A DNA stretch of 13,407 nt, taken from DASTBU01 sp035711845. GTDB taxonomy: Bacteria > Acidobacteriota > Vicinamibacteria > Vicinamibacterales > 2-12-FULL-66-21. The notes beneath the pieces were generated by a model. The model saw only the letters and a list, made by a program, of their open reading frames with translations. It made no database searches and had not been told where the DNA came from. The stretch covers positions 1 to 13,407 of the forward strand of contig DASTBU010000180.1 in NCBI GenBank assembly GCA_035711845.1, written 5' to 3'. Shown here one piece after another: positions 1-10,366 of the stretch. Both the position numbers and the translations under genes were made by a program. The stretch's first letter is position 1. Each line of letters opens with the position of its first letter.

Positions 1-2819
1 AAGATATCTACGAGCTGACCTATATCCGCAAGGATGGGAGCCGCTTCCCGGCAGTCGTGTCTGTCACGGCGCTGCGCGACGCGCAGGACGCCATCATCGG
101 CTATCTGTTGATCGGCACCGACAACACCGCGCGCAAGCAGGTCGAAGAGGAGCGGAAGAAGCTCGATCAGCGGCTGCGCGACCAGCAGTTCTACACGCGC
201 TCGCTCATCGAATCCAACATCGACGCACTGATGACCACCGACTCGTCCGGCATCATAACCGACGTCAACAAGCAGATGGAGGCGCTCACCGGTTGCACGC
301 GTGACGAGCTGATCGGCGCGCCGTTCAAGAACTACTTTACCGATCCGGAGCGAGCCGAGGCAGCGATCAAGTTGGTGCTCAGCGAGAAGAAGGTCACCAA
401 CTACGAACTGACCGCGCGCGCCAGGGACGGCAAGCAGACAGTGGTCTCCTACAATGCGACCACCTTCTACGACCGAGAGAGGACGCTGCAGGGCGTGTTC
501 GCCGCTGCGCGCGACGTCACCGAGCGCAATCGCCTGGATCAGGTGCTGCAGGAAAAGAACGTCGAGCTGGAGAGCGCCAAGTCTGTGGCGGAACAAGCGA
601 ACCTCGCCAAATCGGATTTCCTTTCCAGCATGAGCCATGAGCTGCGCAGCCCGCTCAATGCGATCCTCGGTTTCGCCCAGCTGATGGAGTCCGACTCCCA
701 GTCGCCGACGCCTTCCCAGAAGGAGAGTATTGCCCAGATTCTCGACGCGGGATGGCATCTACTGAACCTGATCAACGAAATCCTCGATCTCGCGGTGATC
801 GAGTCCGGGACGGTCTCGCTGTCTGGAGAATCGGTGTCGCTGGACGAAGTCATGCTCGAATGCCGGGCCATGATGGAACCGCAGGCGCATCAGCGTGGCA
901 TTAGCATGACCTTCCCCCAGTTCGACAAGCCCTGCTTCGTCAGTTCCGATCGGACCCGGTTGAAGCAGATTCTCATCAACCTGCTCTCCAACGCGATCAA
1001 ATACAACAAGGTGCGGGGAACGGTTGTCGTGGACTACACCGTGAGCGCCCCGGACCGCATTCGCATCAACATCAAGGACACCGGGGCGGGATTACCTTCG
1101 GAAAAGCTGGCGCAGTTATTCCAGCCGTTCAATCGCCTCGGCCAAGAGGCCGGGGGCGAGGAAGGCACGGGCATCGGCCTCGTGGTGACCAAGCGCCTGG
1201 TCGAACTGATGGGGGGCGCAATCGGCGTGGACAGCACCGTCGGAGCGGGAAGCGTGTTCTGGATCGAACTGATCTCGGCTGCTGCACCGCAACTTGCCGC
1301 TGAAGGAGGCGAAGCTGCCGCATATGCCCTACCGCACGTGCCGCACGGCGCGCGGCTACGCACCCTGCTCTGTGTGGAGGATAATCCGGCGAACCTGAAG
1401 TTGGTTGAGGAACTCATCGCGCGCCGCCCGGATCTGCGCCTGCTGACCGCGGTGAACGGGACTCTCGGCATCGAGCTTGCGCGCACCTCCCAGCCGGAGA
1501 TGATCCTGATGGACGTAAATCTGCCTGACATCAGGGGTATCGAGGTAATGAAAATCCTGCGCGAGGACCCGGCCACCGCGCACATCCCCATCGTGGCCCT
1601 CAGCGCGAATGCCATGCCGCGCGACATCAGGAAGGGCCTGGAGGCAGGATTCTTCCGGTATCTCACCAAGCCTATCAAGGTCAGCGAGTTCATGGACACG
1701 CTGCGCATGGCGCTGGAATTTGCTGAACATCGGGCCGCAGAAGAAGGGCGCACATACCCGTTGCTCCCCGTCGACAAGCACATGCGGGAAATGGATGGCC
1801 TCACGCTGGTCGGAAAGTTGAAGACCTCGTCCGATGTGGCAGACGCGCGCCATCTGACCAAGAGGGTCAACCAGTTCGATCCCGTCGACGCCATCACCGA
1901 CGTGCTGACGAGTCGATCTGGAGAAGCAGCGGTCTCTGCCGAGCCGCCTCCCGCCCCGGCAGTCCGCACGACGGGGCTGCGCATCCTCCTCGCCGAGGAC
2001 CATCCCGTGAACCAGGAGGTGGCGAGGCAGATCCTGCAGCGGTTGGGGCATCACGTCGTCGTGGCCGCCGATGGCCACGCGGCACTCGCCGCGCTCGAGC
2101 AGTCGGGGCGCGGGGCGTTCGATCTCGTGCTGATGGACCTGCAGATGCCGGTGATGGGCGGGCTCGAGGCCACGGCCGCAATCCGCGACGCCGAGCGCGC
2201 CTCGGGGACGCACCTGCCGATCGTCGCGCTGACGGCGCACGCGATGCCGGGCGAGCGCGAACGGTACCTCGAGGCCGGCATGGACGGTTACGTCACGAAG
2301 CCGATCGACGGCGTCGAGCTGACGCGCGTCATCGACCAGCTCGTGCCGCCCGCTGCAGCGCCCGGGACGGTCCCGGCGTCGGCCGTCCCGGTTGTGCCGT
2401 GCGCGGCAGGCCGGCCCGCTTTCGACGAGCGGGTCGTCCGTGCGAGGGTGGGTGACGACGCGCGGCTGTTCGAAAAGATGGTGCGTCTGTTTCTTGAAGA
2501 CTGCCCCGCCCGGATGCGAGCCATGCGGCGGGCCATCGCCGCCGGCGACGGCGAGGCGCTGCGCGAACCCGCGCACGCGCTGCAGGGGGCTGCGGCAAAT
2601 TTCGCAGCCGCTCCGGTGGTCGAAGCCGCGCGTCAACTCGAGCTTCAGGGCAAGAACGGGGACCTCTCTCAGTCGCTGGCGGCGTACGATGTGCTGACCC
2701 GGGAGATGCTGCGCCTACGGCGGGCGCTCGGCCGCGCCAGCGTGCCGCCACGCACGACCGCACACCGCAAGGGGCAGAGGAAGCAGGGCCATGAGCAGCA
2801 TCCTAATCGTCGAAGATGA
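1..2819 (+). CDS. Hybrid sensor histidine kinase (PAS-PAS-HisKA-HATPase-REC-REC-HPt), 5' end outside window
   Basis: The frame is open from base 3 through the window edge, so the gene starts upstream; the GTG at 57 is not the true start. Residues below count from that GTG. A partial PAS domain comes first, its beta strands continuing from before base 57, then a second PAS at about 45-160. The HisKA box SMSHELRSPL puts the phospho-accepting His at 194. HATPase motifs follow: N box around N312, DTGAG at 341 and GTGIGL at 370. Receiver 1 has its Asp at 486 (LMDVNLP) and Lys at 538. Receiver 2 has Asp 694 (LMDLQMP) and Lys 748. An HPt domain lies near 785-890 with His 840 in AHALQG, where families usually have Lys instead of Gln. 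This is a complete His-Asp-His-Asp style phosphorelay in one cytoplasmic chain; no membrane segment is visible in the part seen. The stop overlaps the start of the next gene by 29 bp, so the two are likely co-expressed. The sensed signal is unknown. Confidence 0.95.
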   Translation, partial: DIYELTYIRKDGSRFPAVVSVTALRDAQDAIIGYLLIGTDNTARKQVEEERKKLDQRLRDQQFYTRSLIESNIDALMTTDSSGIITDVNKQMEALTGCTRDELIGAPFKNYFTDPERAEAAIKLVLSEKKVTNYELTARARDGKQTVVSYNATTFYDRERTLQGVFAAARDVTERNRLDQVLQEKNVELESAKSVAEQANLAKSDFLSSMSHELRSPLNAILGFAQLMESDSQSPTPSQKESIAQILDAGWHLLNLINEILDLAVIESGTVSLSGESVSLDEVMLECRAMMEPQAHQRGISMTFPQFDKPCFVSSDRTRLKQILINLLSNAIKYNKVRGTVVVDYTVSAPDRIRINIKDTGAGLPSEKLAQLFQPFNRLGQEAGGEEGTGIGLVVTKRLVELMGGAIGVDSTVGAGSVFWIELISAAAPQLAAEGGEAAAYALPHVPHGARLRTLLCVEDNPANLKLVEELIARRPDLRLLTAVNGTLGIELARTSQPEMILMDVNLPDIRGIEVMKILREDPATAHIPIVALSANAMPRDIRKGLEAGFFRYLTKPIKVSEFMDTLRMALEFAEHRAAEEGRTYPLLPVDKHMREMDGLTLVGKLKTSSDVADARHLTKRVNQFDPVDAITDVLTSRSGEAAVSAEPPPAPAVRTTGLRILLAEDHPVNQEVARQILQRLGHHVVVAADGHAALAALEQSGRGAFDLVLMDLQMPVMGGLEATAAIRDAERASGTHLPIVALTAHAMPGERERYLEAGMDGYVTKPIDGVELTRVIDQLVPPAAAPGTVPASAVPVVPCAAGRPAFDERVVRARVGDDARLFEKMVRLFLEDCPARMRAMRRAIAAGDGEALREPAHALQGAAANFAAAPVVEAARQLELQGKNGDLSQSLAAYDVLTREMLRLRRALGRASVPPRTTAHRKGQRKQGHEQHPNRRR

Positions 2820-3624
2820 CCGGTCGACGCGTCAACTCCTGGCGGAAACGCTGAAGACCGCCGGATTCTCTGTCGCGTCGGCGAAGGACGGAGTGGAAGC
2901 CCTGAAACGCCTGCGCGCCGGCTCCTACGATCTGATGCTCCTCGATGTGTGGATGCCGAAGATGAACGGGCTGGACGTGCTGGCCGCGCTGCCACAGGAA
3001 GGGACGCGCCCGCGAGTCGTCGTGATGACCTCGGACGACACGCCGGAAACGGTACTCCGGGCGGTCCGCGAACAGGCGTGGCGGTACGTGGCGAAGCCCG
3101 TCGAGCCACAGGCGCTCGTCGAGCTCCTGCACGAGGTGCTGGCCCAGACCGCCGCGGCGCCCGCGATCGAGGTGGTGTCAGCGCGACCGGACTGGGTCGA
3201 GTTGCTGGTGCCGTGCGAGCGGGTGGTGGTGGATCGAGTCGAGAGCTTCATGACGCACCTCGAAGCCGATCTGCCGGTCGACGTCCGGGAGTCGATAGGC
3301 TACGCGTTTCGGGAGCTGCTGATGAACGCGATCGAATGGGGCGGAGGGCTCGACCCTTCCCGCACCGTGCGGGTCGCTTTCCTCAGGGCAAAACGGATGT
3401 TGCTCTATCGCATCGCGGATCCCGGTCCCGGCTTCAACGTGGAGGGGCTGTTGCACGCCGCCATCGGCCAGCCGGAGGACGATCCGACGGCGCACGCGAT
3501 CGTGCGCGAAGAAAAAGGGATGCGACCGGGGGGATTCGGGATTCTGACCGTGCGTGCGAAAGTCGACGAGCTGCTGTACAACGAGAAGCGCAACGAGGTC
3601 GTATTCGTAAAGTATCTGGACTGA
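2791..3624 (+). CDS. Response regulator fused to an RsbW-like ATP-binding (HATPase_c) domain
   Basis: A 277-aa protein. Residues 1-118 form a receiver domain with the acidic pair D9/D10, phospho-acceptor D52 (LLDVWMP), T80 and K102 (AKP). Residues from about 135 to 277 form a GHKL ATPase of the anti-sigma-factor/serine-kinase type: N box ELLMNAIEWG at 175-184, DPGPGF at 210-215 and GGFGI at 247-251. It lacks the DNA-binding domain of a classical response regulator and lacks a HisKA dimerisation domain, so the output is probably protein-protein (partner switching) or serine phosphorylation; that is inference. The ATG start is supported by AGAGGA at 2776-2781, nine bases upstream. It lies inside the end of the hybrid kinase gene, which makes that kinase's HPt or receiver the natural phosphate donor. 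No anti-sigma antagonist or PP2C phosphatase is visible nearby. Confidence 0.9.
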   Translation: MSSILIVEDDRSTRQLLAETLKTAGFSVASAKDGVEALKRLRAGSYDLMLLDVWMPKMNGLDVLAALPQEGTRPRVVVMTSDDTPETVLRAVREQAWRYVAKPVEPQALVELLHEVLAQTAAAPAIEVVSARPDWVELLVPCERVVVDRVESFMTHLEADLPVDVRESIGYAFRELLMNAIEWGGGLDPSRTVRVAFLRAKRMLLYRIADPGPGFNVEGLLHAAIGQPEDDPTAHAIVREEKGMRPGGFGILTVRAKVDELLYNEKRNEVVFVKYLD

Positions 3625-3799
3625 CGCGCTAGAGCCCTATCCGCAGTGGCTCCGACCGCACCCTTCAAATGTGGACCGGACGACTTTGCCCGGCTCCTCG
3701 CCGAGGGGTCATCCCGGCAACACCTTGAACCGCCACGCCCTCAACCGCGTTTGCTCTGCCTTCGTAGAGGTTCTTGCCAAGAGAGAAGAGAGCGAGATC

Positions 3800-3865
3800 T
3801 GTTACCGGTGTCCTGGGACTTCACATGGTCCATTCCGGACACATGGGGTGACAAATCATTCCGGA
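3800..3865. repeat. Short inverted and direct repeats resembling insertion-sequence ends
   Basis: TGTTACCGGTGTCC at 3800-3813 is an imperfect inverted match to GGACACATGGGGTGACA at 3837-3853, whose reverse complement begins TGTCACC and ends TGTGTCC. CATTCCGGA occurs twice in direct orientation, at 3831-3839 and 3857-3865. Sequences of the type TGTTACC...TGTCC are common at the ends of IS21- and IS481-like elements, from general knowledge, but no transposase is found next to them. The rest of the gap, 3625-3799, shows no gene I can recognise; an open plus-strand frame there has no family resemblance that I see. Confidence 0.3.
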
Positions 3866-4270
3866 GACGTCAGAACCGTTGCTGCAGCAATACCCAAAGT
3901 CCGGGCGTTGCGCAGGGCGGCGAGCTGAAGCACTCCTCGCTCGATCAGCCACCGCACCTTCTCGCTGTTCCGGTATTCAGACAGTAGCGTGCGGCGGCTA
4001 CTGGTGTAGGCTGGTCCATCGCATAGGCGAGCACCGTCTCCATCACCACGCCTTCCTCCGTGTTCGTCTCTCTGAAGCGGGAAGTTCTTCAGTACAGGCG
4101 CAAAGGCCGGATCGTCCCACTGTTCAGGGCCGGAGTCGCGCTGCGGAACGTGCTCGATGTCTGCGTCGATGCGCAGACAGGAATGGACCCCGGCACAGCG
4201 CGCACCCGGCCCATCGGCGACGTGCGCGCCCTTCTGCAGGAGCGCTTCAACGCCTATAGCGAACAGGCTA
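3856..4270 (-). pseudogene. Unrecognised degraded coding remnant
   Basis: On the minus strand one frame stays open for about 137 codons, ending at TGA (3858-3856), with no ATG start. Its tail reads like real protein (SEYRNSEKVRWLIERG, then VLQLAALRNART). The stretch just before it looks protein-like in a different frame (GVVMETVLAYAMDQPTP), which suggests one or two frameshifts around 3985-4050. I do not recognise the family. A plus-strand frame also crosses this stretch, so strand assignment is uncertain, and an open frame of this size can arise by chance in GC-rich DNA. Confidence 0.25.
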
Positions 4271-4274
4271 TCGG

Positions 4275-4750
4275 GTGCTGGTTAGGGACGGCCCCAGTCA
4301 TGATGAAGGCGTGTCTGATGTCATGCGTCTCGACGGCGTCAGGACGGTTGTCGCGCCAGCGGACCCGTTCGCGGATGGCCGTTCCCGTCAAGGCCCTCGA
4401 TTTCCGAATGCGTGCGCAGGATGATCGCGGGGTTCTCCTCGATGCGGCGAACGAAGTAGCGCGACATCGTGTCTGCCAGCCGGCGGCGCGCACCAGCATG
4501 TGCACGCGCTTGACGCTCTGGGCCAGGAACACCGCAGCCTGACCCGCGGAATTGCCGCCACCCACCACCACGCCTCCTCGCCGGCGCACAGTTGCGCCTC
4601 CATCGGCGTCGCGCCGTAGTACACGCCGGCGCCTTCGAAGAGGGATAGGTTCTCGAGCGCGGGTTTCCGGTACTCGCCCCCGGTCGCGATAATCACCGCG
4701 CGGACCGGAAGCCGCGCGCCCTCGTCAATCTGCACCACATACCGCGCGGG
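4275..4750 (-). pseudogene. Thioredoxin-reductase-like FAD/NAD(P) oxidoreductase remnant
   Basis: Read on the minus strand from about 4750 downward, the sequence gives the middle of a thioredoxin-reductase-like flavoprotein: RAVIIATGG, then FEGAGVYYGAT and EAQLCAGEE, then the NAD(P)-binding GGGNSAGQAAVFLA, VHMLVRA, and finally RVRWRDNR and MTGAVPN. These pieces lie in different frames, with breaks near 4570, 4480 and 4375, so at least three indels have accumulated. The N-terminal FAD-binding part and the C-terminus are missing: homology stops near 4275 downstream and at about 4750 upstream, where it meets a permease fragment on the opposite strand. In relatives this enzyme type would reduce a thioredoxin-like partner with NADPH, but this copy cannot be functional. 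Confidence 0.8.
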
Positions 4751-4951
4751 TTCGGGGTCGTCCTGGGGCTGGCGCTTTCGATTGCCGCCGCGCCGGTGGT
4801 CCGGGACTTCCACATTGGCGTCAACTCGACCGACCCGGCGAGCTTCGGTGGGGCGGTCGTACTGTTGCTAGTCGTGGCCGCGACTGCCAACTATGTGCCC
4901 GTACGCCGCGCGACCCGTGTAGATCCGAGCGTCGCGCTGAGAAGCGAATGA
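4745..4951 (+). pseudogene. C-terminal fragment of an ADOP/MacB-like ABC transporter permease
   Basis: About 68 codons ending in TGA at 4949-4951 match the tail of the FtsX/MacB-type permeases expanded in Acidobacteriota: a hydrophobic glycine/alanine-rich helix (VVLGLALSIAAAP), a short loop with GVNSTDPASF, a final hydrophobic segment (VVLLLVVAATANYVP) and the hallmark ending RRATRVDPSVALRSE. The full protein is usually around 800 residues; here everything upstream is replaced by the thioredoxin-reductase remnant on the other strand, so the junction lies within roughly 4745-4757. No start codon or ribosome-binding site serves this piece. Its stop is 14 bp from the stop of the convergent small gene. 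Confidence 0.75.
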
Positions 4952-4965
4952 GGGAAGGTTTCTTT

Positions 4966-5421
4966 CTAGCCGCGCCCGCGGCGCCGGTGGGTCTTGACCA
5001 TCGTCTTTGCCGTCCGCATCTTGGCCGCCTGACTGTCCGCAATGTTCGCGCCCGGGTCGGTCGGCATGGGCTTCCGATGTCTCTTGCCGGGTGCGTCGAC
5101 CGTGCCTCCGCTACGCCCTTTGGTTCCGCCGCGCGCCGCTGCGGCGGCCGGTTTCTTCTTCGAGGCCTTCGTCGCGCCGCCCGCGAGTTGCTCGAGCAGG
5201 TCGGCCGCGCCGTCACGCACACTGGCGATCTGCTTGTTCAGCGTTTCCCGGTCCATCCAGCCTTCCGCCTTTGCTTGAAAGGTCCCGGCGATCCGGCCGA
5301 GCTGCTCGGCAAACGCCACCAATCGCTGTTCCATCGCGTCGACCGTCGTCGCGCCTGACGCGTTGGTCGTCGTCGTGCCACCATTCGTTCGTTTTGCTCC
5401 GTTGTCGCGCTTCGTCACCAT
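4966..5421 (-). CDS. Small basic Ala/Lys/Arg-rich protein of unknown function
   Basis: 151 aa from ATG at 5421-5419; AGGGACGGGG just upstream is a plausible ribosome-binding site. An upstream in-frame start at 5484 would add 21 residues but has poorer support. Three parts are visible: a basic Lys/Arg and Thr-rich N-terminus (1-28), a central helical, acidic-amphipathic segment without proline (about 29-80, including VAFAEQLGRIAG and RDGAADLLEQLAGG), and a long basic tail with KKKPAAAAARGG and the motif DAPGKRHRKP, ending HRRRGRG. There is no membrane segment or signal peptide. The layout resembles small nucleoid-type or RNA-binding proteins with disordered basic tails, but that is inference; I do not recognise the family. 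The frame is intact between decayed genes, so it is probably real and expressed. It is transcribed divergently from nifJ. Confidence 0.65.
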   Translation of the reverse strand: MVTKRDNGAKRTNGGTTTTNASGATTVDAMEQRLVAFAEQLGRIAGTFQAKAEGWMDRETLNKQIASVRDGAADLLEQLAGGATKASKKKPAAAAARGGTKGRSGGTVDAPGKRHRKPMPTDPGANIADSQAAKMRTAKTMVKTHRRRGRG

Positions 5422-5561
5422 GCGAACCCCGTCCCTGCTGCGTTCAGTCGCTACATGAGTGTACCGCAGCCTGCACGGTTGCAAGAGACGGCTCCGTCGT
5501 TGGCTGGACCCATCTACGATTCAGACCTGATCCACAGCCCTCACTCACCAAATCCACGCGA

Positions 5562-5604
5562 GACCTGGGTATCAGGTGACGGCGAGGGGCTACGTACCCA
5601 GGTC
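5562..5604. promoter_or_regulatory. Perfect 10-bp inverted repeat upstream of nifJ (candidate operator or leader hairpin)
   Basis: GACCTGGGTA at 5562-5571 is exactly complementary to TACCCAGGTC at 5595-5604, separated by 23 bases. CTTTTAGGG follows at 5605. It lies 128 bp before the nifJ start. It could be a dimer-binding operator, or a hairpin in the nifJ leader. A 23-base spacing corresponds to about three helical turns centre to centre, which suits DNA-looping or tandem binding. Nothing in the sequence identifies the regulator. Confidence 0.35.
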
Positions 5605-5720
5605 CTTTTAGGGATAAGCTTCACGAGGGTCGCCGACGCGCCCGACACCAACGCGCAACCCCGCGGAGGATCCGTGTGGCGCCTGGCCCGCGCGGAACGA
5701 AGCGCCTGCCTCCGTGTTCC

Positions 5721-5726
5721 GGGAGA
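5721..5726 (+). promoter_or_regulatory. nifJ ribosome-binding site (decides the start)
   Basis: GGGAGA sits five bases before ATG 5732-5734. An alternative in-frame GTG at 5714 would add six residues, but that start lies upstream of this site, so ATG 5732 is preferred. Homologous NifJ proteins also begin close to the TVDGN motif, which fits. Confidence 0.7.
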
Positions 5727-5731
5727 AATGT

Positions 5732-9349
<3,618 letters not shown>

Positions 9350-9351
9350 CG

Positions 9352-10344
9352 ATGGATCTGAGCACGGAATATCTCGGGATGAAGTTGTCCCATCCGCTGG
9401 TGGTGGGAGCGTCACCGCTGGCCGATGATCTCGACGGCGTCAAACGCCTCGAAGACGCCGGCGCCGCGGCCATCGTCCTCCGGTCGCTCTTCGAAGAGCA
9501 AATCACACGGGAGCAGATGTCGGAGCACGTGCATCTCGACAGCCACGGAGAATCGTTCGCCGAGGCCGCCAGCTACTTTCCCAGCCCTCATGCCTTCGCG
9601 CTCGGTCCATTCCAGTACCTGGAACACTTGCGGCGAGCGAAGGAAGCGGTCCGCATCCCCGTCATGGCATCGCTGAACGGCGCGACGCCGGGTGGCTGGA
9701 TCGAGTACGCCCGTCTGATGCAGCAGGCCGGCGCCGATGCAGTGGAGTTGAACCTCTATCGCATCGTGACCGATCCGGAGACCACCAGTGTGGAAATAGA
9801 GCGACAGGCCATTGAAACTGTCCGTGAGGTGAAGCTGGCCGTCACGATCCCGGTGGCGGTCAAACTCTCCTCGTTTTACACGGCGTTCGCCCACTTCGCC
9901 AGAGAGCTCGATCGCACCGGGGCCGATGCGCTGGTCGTTTTCAATCGTTTCTACCAACCCGACATTGACGCAGAGGAACTGACCGCCACGCGCACGCTGC
10001 TCCTCTCGGATTCCTCGGAGCTGCGCCTGCGCCTGCACTGGATGGCGATCCTCTCCGGGCGCGTCCGGGCGTCGCTTGCCGTCACCGGCGGCGTGCACAC
10101 CGCGCTCGACGTCGTCAAGGCCACGATGGCCGGTGCGCACGTCACGCAGATGGTGTCGGCGCTTTTGAAGCACGGTCCCGTGCATCTCCGAACGGTGCTC
10201 GACCACCTCGCCGGGTGGATGGAGGAGCACGAGTGGTCCTCGCTCGCCGAGATGCGCGGCAACATGAGCCTCTTCAAGGTTCCCGACCCCGACGCGTACG
10301 AACGGGCGAATTACATGCTCATGCTGCAGGGTTGGCGAGCCTGA
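9352..10344 (+). CDS. Dihydroorotate dehydrogenase-like FMN protein paired with NifJ
   Basis: 330 aa TIM-barrel flavoprotein of the DHODH-like group. ATG 9352 follows the nifJ stop by 2 nt; its ribosome-binding site GAGGAG (9341-9346) is built from the last nifJ codons, so translation is probably coupled. Visible barrel landmarks: GASPLADDLDGVKRLEDAG at 19-37, SLNG at 107-110, VKLSSF at 170-175 (K171), a conserved Asn in FNRF (198) and the phosphate-binding TGGVHT at 245-250. The loop that in true DHODHs reads N-x-S-C-P-N and supplies the Cys or Ser base is replaced here by ELNLYRIVTD at 132-141. It is therefore unlikely to be the pyrimidine-pathway enzyme PyrD; no other pyr gene is nearby. 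From context it may take electrons from, or give them to, the PFOR/ferredoxin system, but the substrate is unknown. Start, length and frame are clean. Confidence 0.85.
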   Translation: MDLSTEYLGMKLSHPLVVGASPLADDLDGVKRLEDAGAAAIVLRSLFEEQITREQMSEHVHLDSHGESFAEAASYFPSPHAFALGPFQYLEHLRRAKEAVRIPVMASLNGATPGGWIEYARLMQQAGADAVELNLYRIVTDPETTSVEIERQAIETVREVKLAVTIPVAVKLSSFYTAFAHFARELDRTGADALVVFNRFYQPDIDAEELTATRTLLLSDSSELRLRLHWMAILSGRVRASLAVTGGVHTALDVVKATMAGAHVTQMVSALLKHGPVHLRTVLDHLAGWMEEHEWSSLAEMRGNMSLFKVPDPDAYERANYMLMLQGWRA

Positions 10345-10358
10345 CTTGATGGTCAGGC
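10339..10358. terminator. Hairpin at the end of the nifJ operon
   Basis: GCCTGAC (10339-10345) pairs perfectly with GTCAGGC (10352-10358) across a six-base loop. It covers the stop codon of the DHODH-like gene and lies between two convergent reading directions. There is no T-run after it on either strand, so it is not a typical intrinsic terminator; it may instead stabilise the 3' end of the mRNA. Confidence 0.35.
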
Positions 10359-10366
10359 GCTGGCCC

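Larger units (their letters stand above)
5422..5731. other. Divergent intergenic region between the small basic gene and nifJ
   Basis: 310 bp without a supportable gene, which should hold the promoters of both flanking genes. I found no convincing -35/-10 pair with proper spacing. The notable element is an inverted repeat at 5562-5604, listed separately. An open frame starting at 5455 runs on into nifJ in another frame and is a shadow. Confidence 0.6.

Noticed and set aside
1356..2636. 426-codon minus-strand frame opposite the hybrid kinase
   Set aside because: Antisense shadow of the receiver and HPt domains; no recognisable domains and composition rich in Arg and His.
4250..4275. Small inverted repeat ATAGC/GCTAT at the edge of the thioredoxin-reductase remnant
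   Set aside because: Only five base pairs; expected by chance and not flanking any element.
4060..4542. 160-codon plus-strand frame
   Set aside because: It runs across the junction into the antisense of the thioredoxin-reductase remnant; no family resemblance.
9352..10344. Assigning the flavoprotein as PyrD
   Set aside because: The catalytic N-x-S-C-P-N loop is absent and no pyrimidine genes are nearby, so the specific name is not justified.
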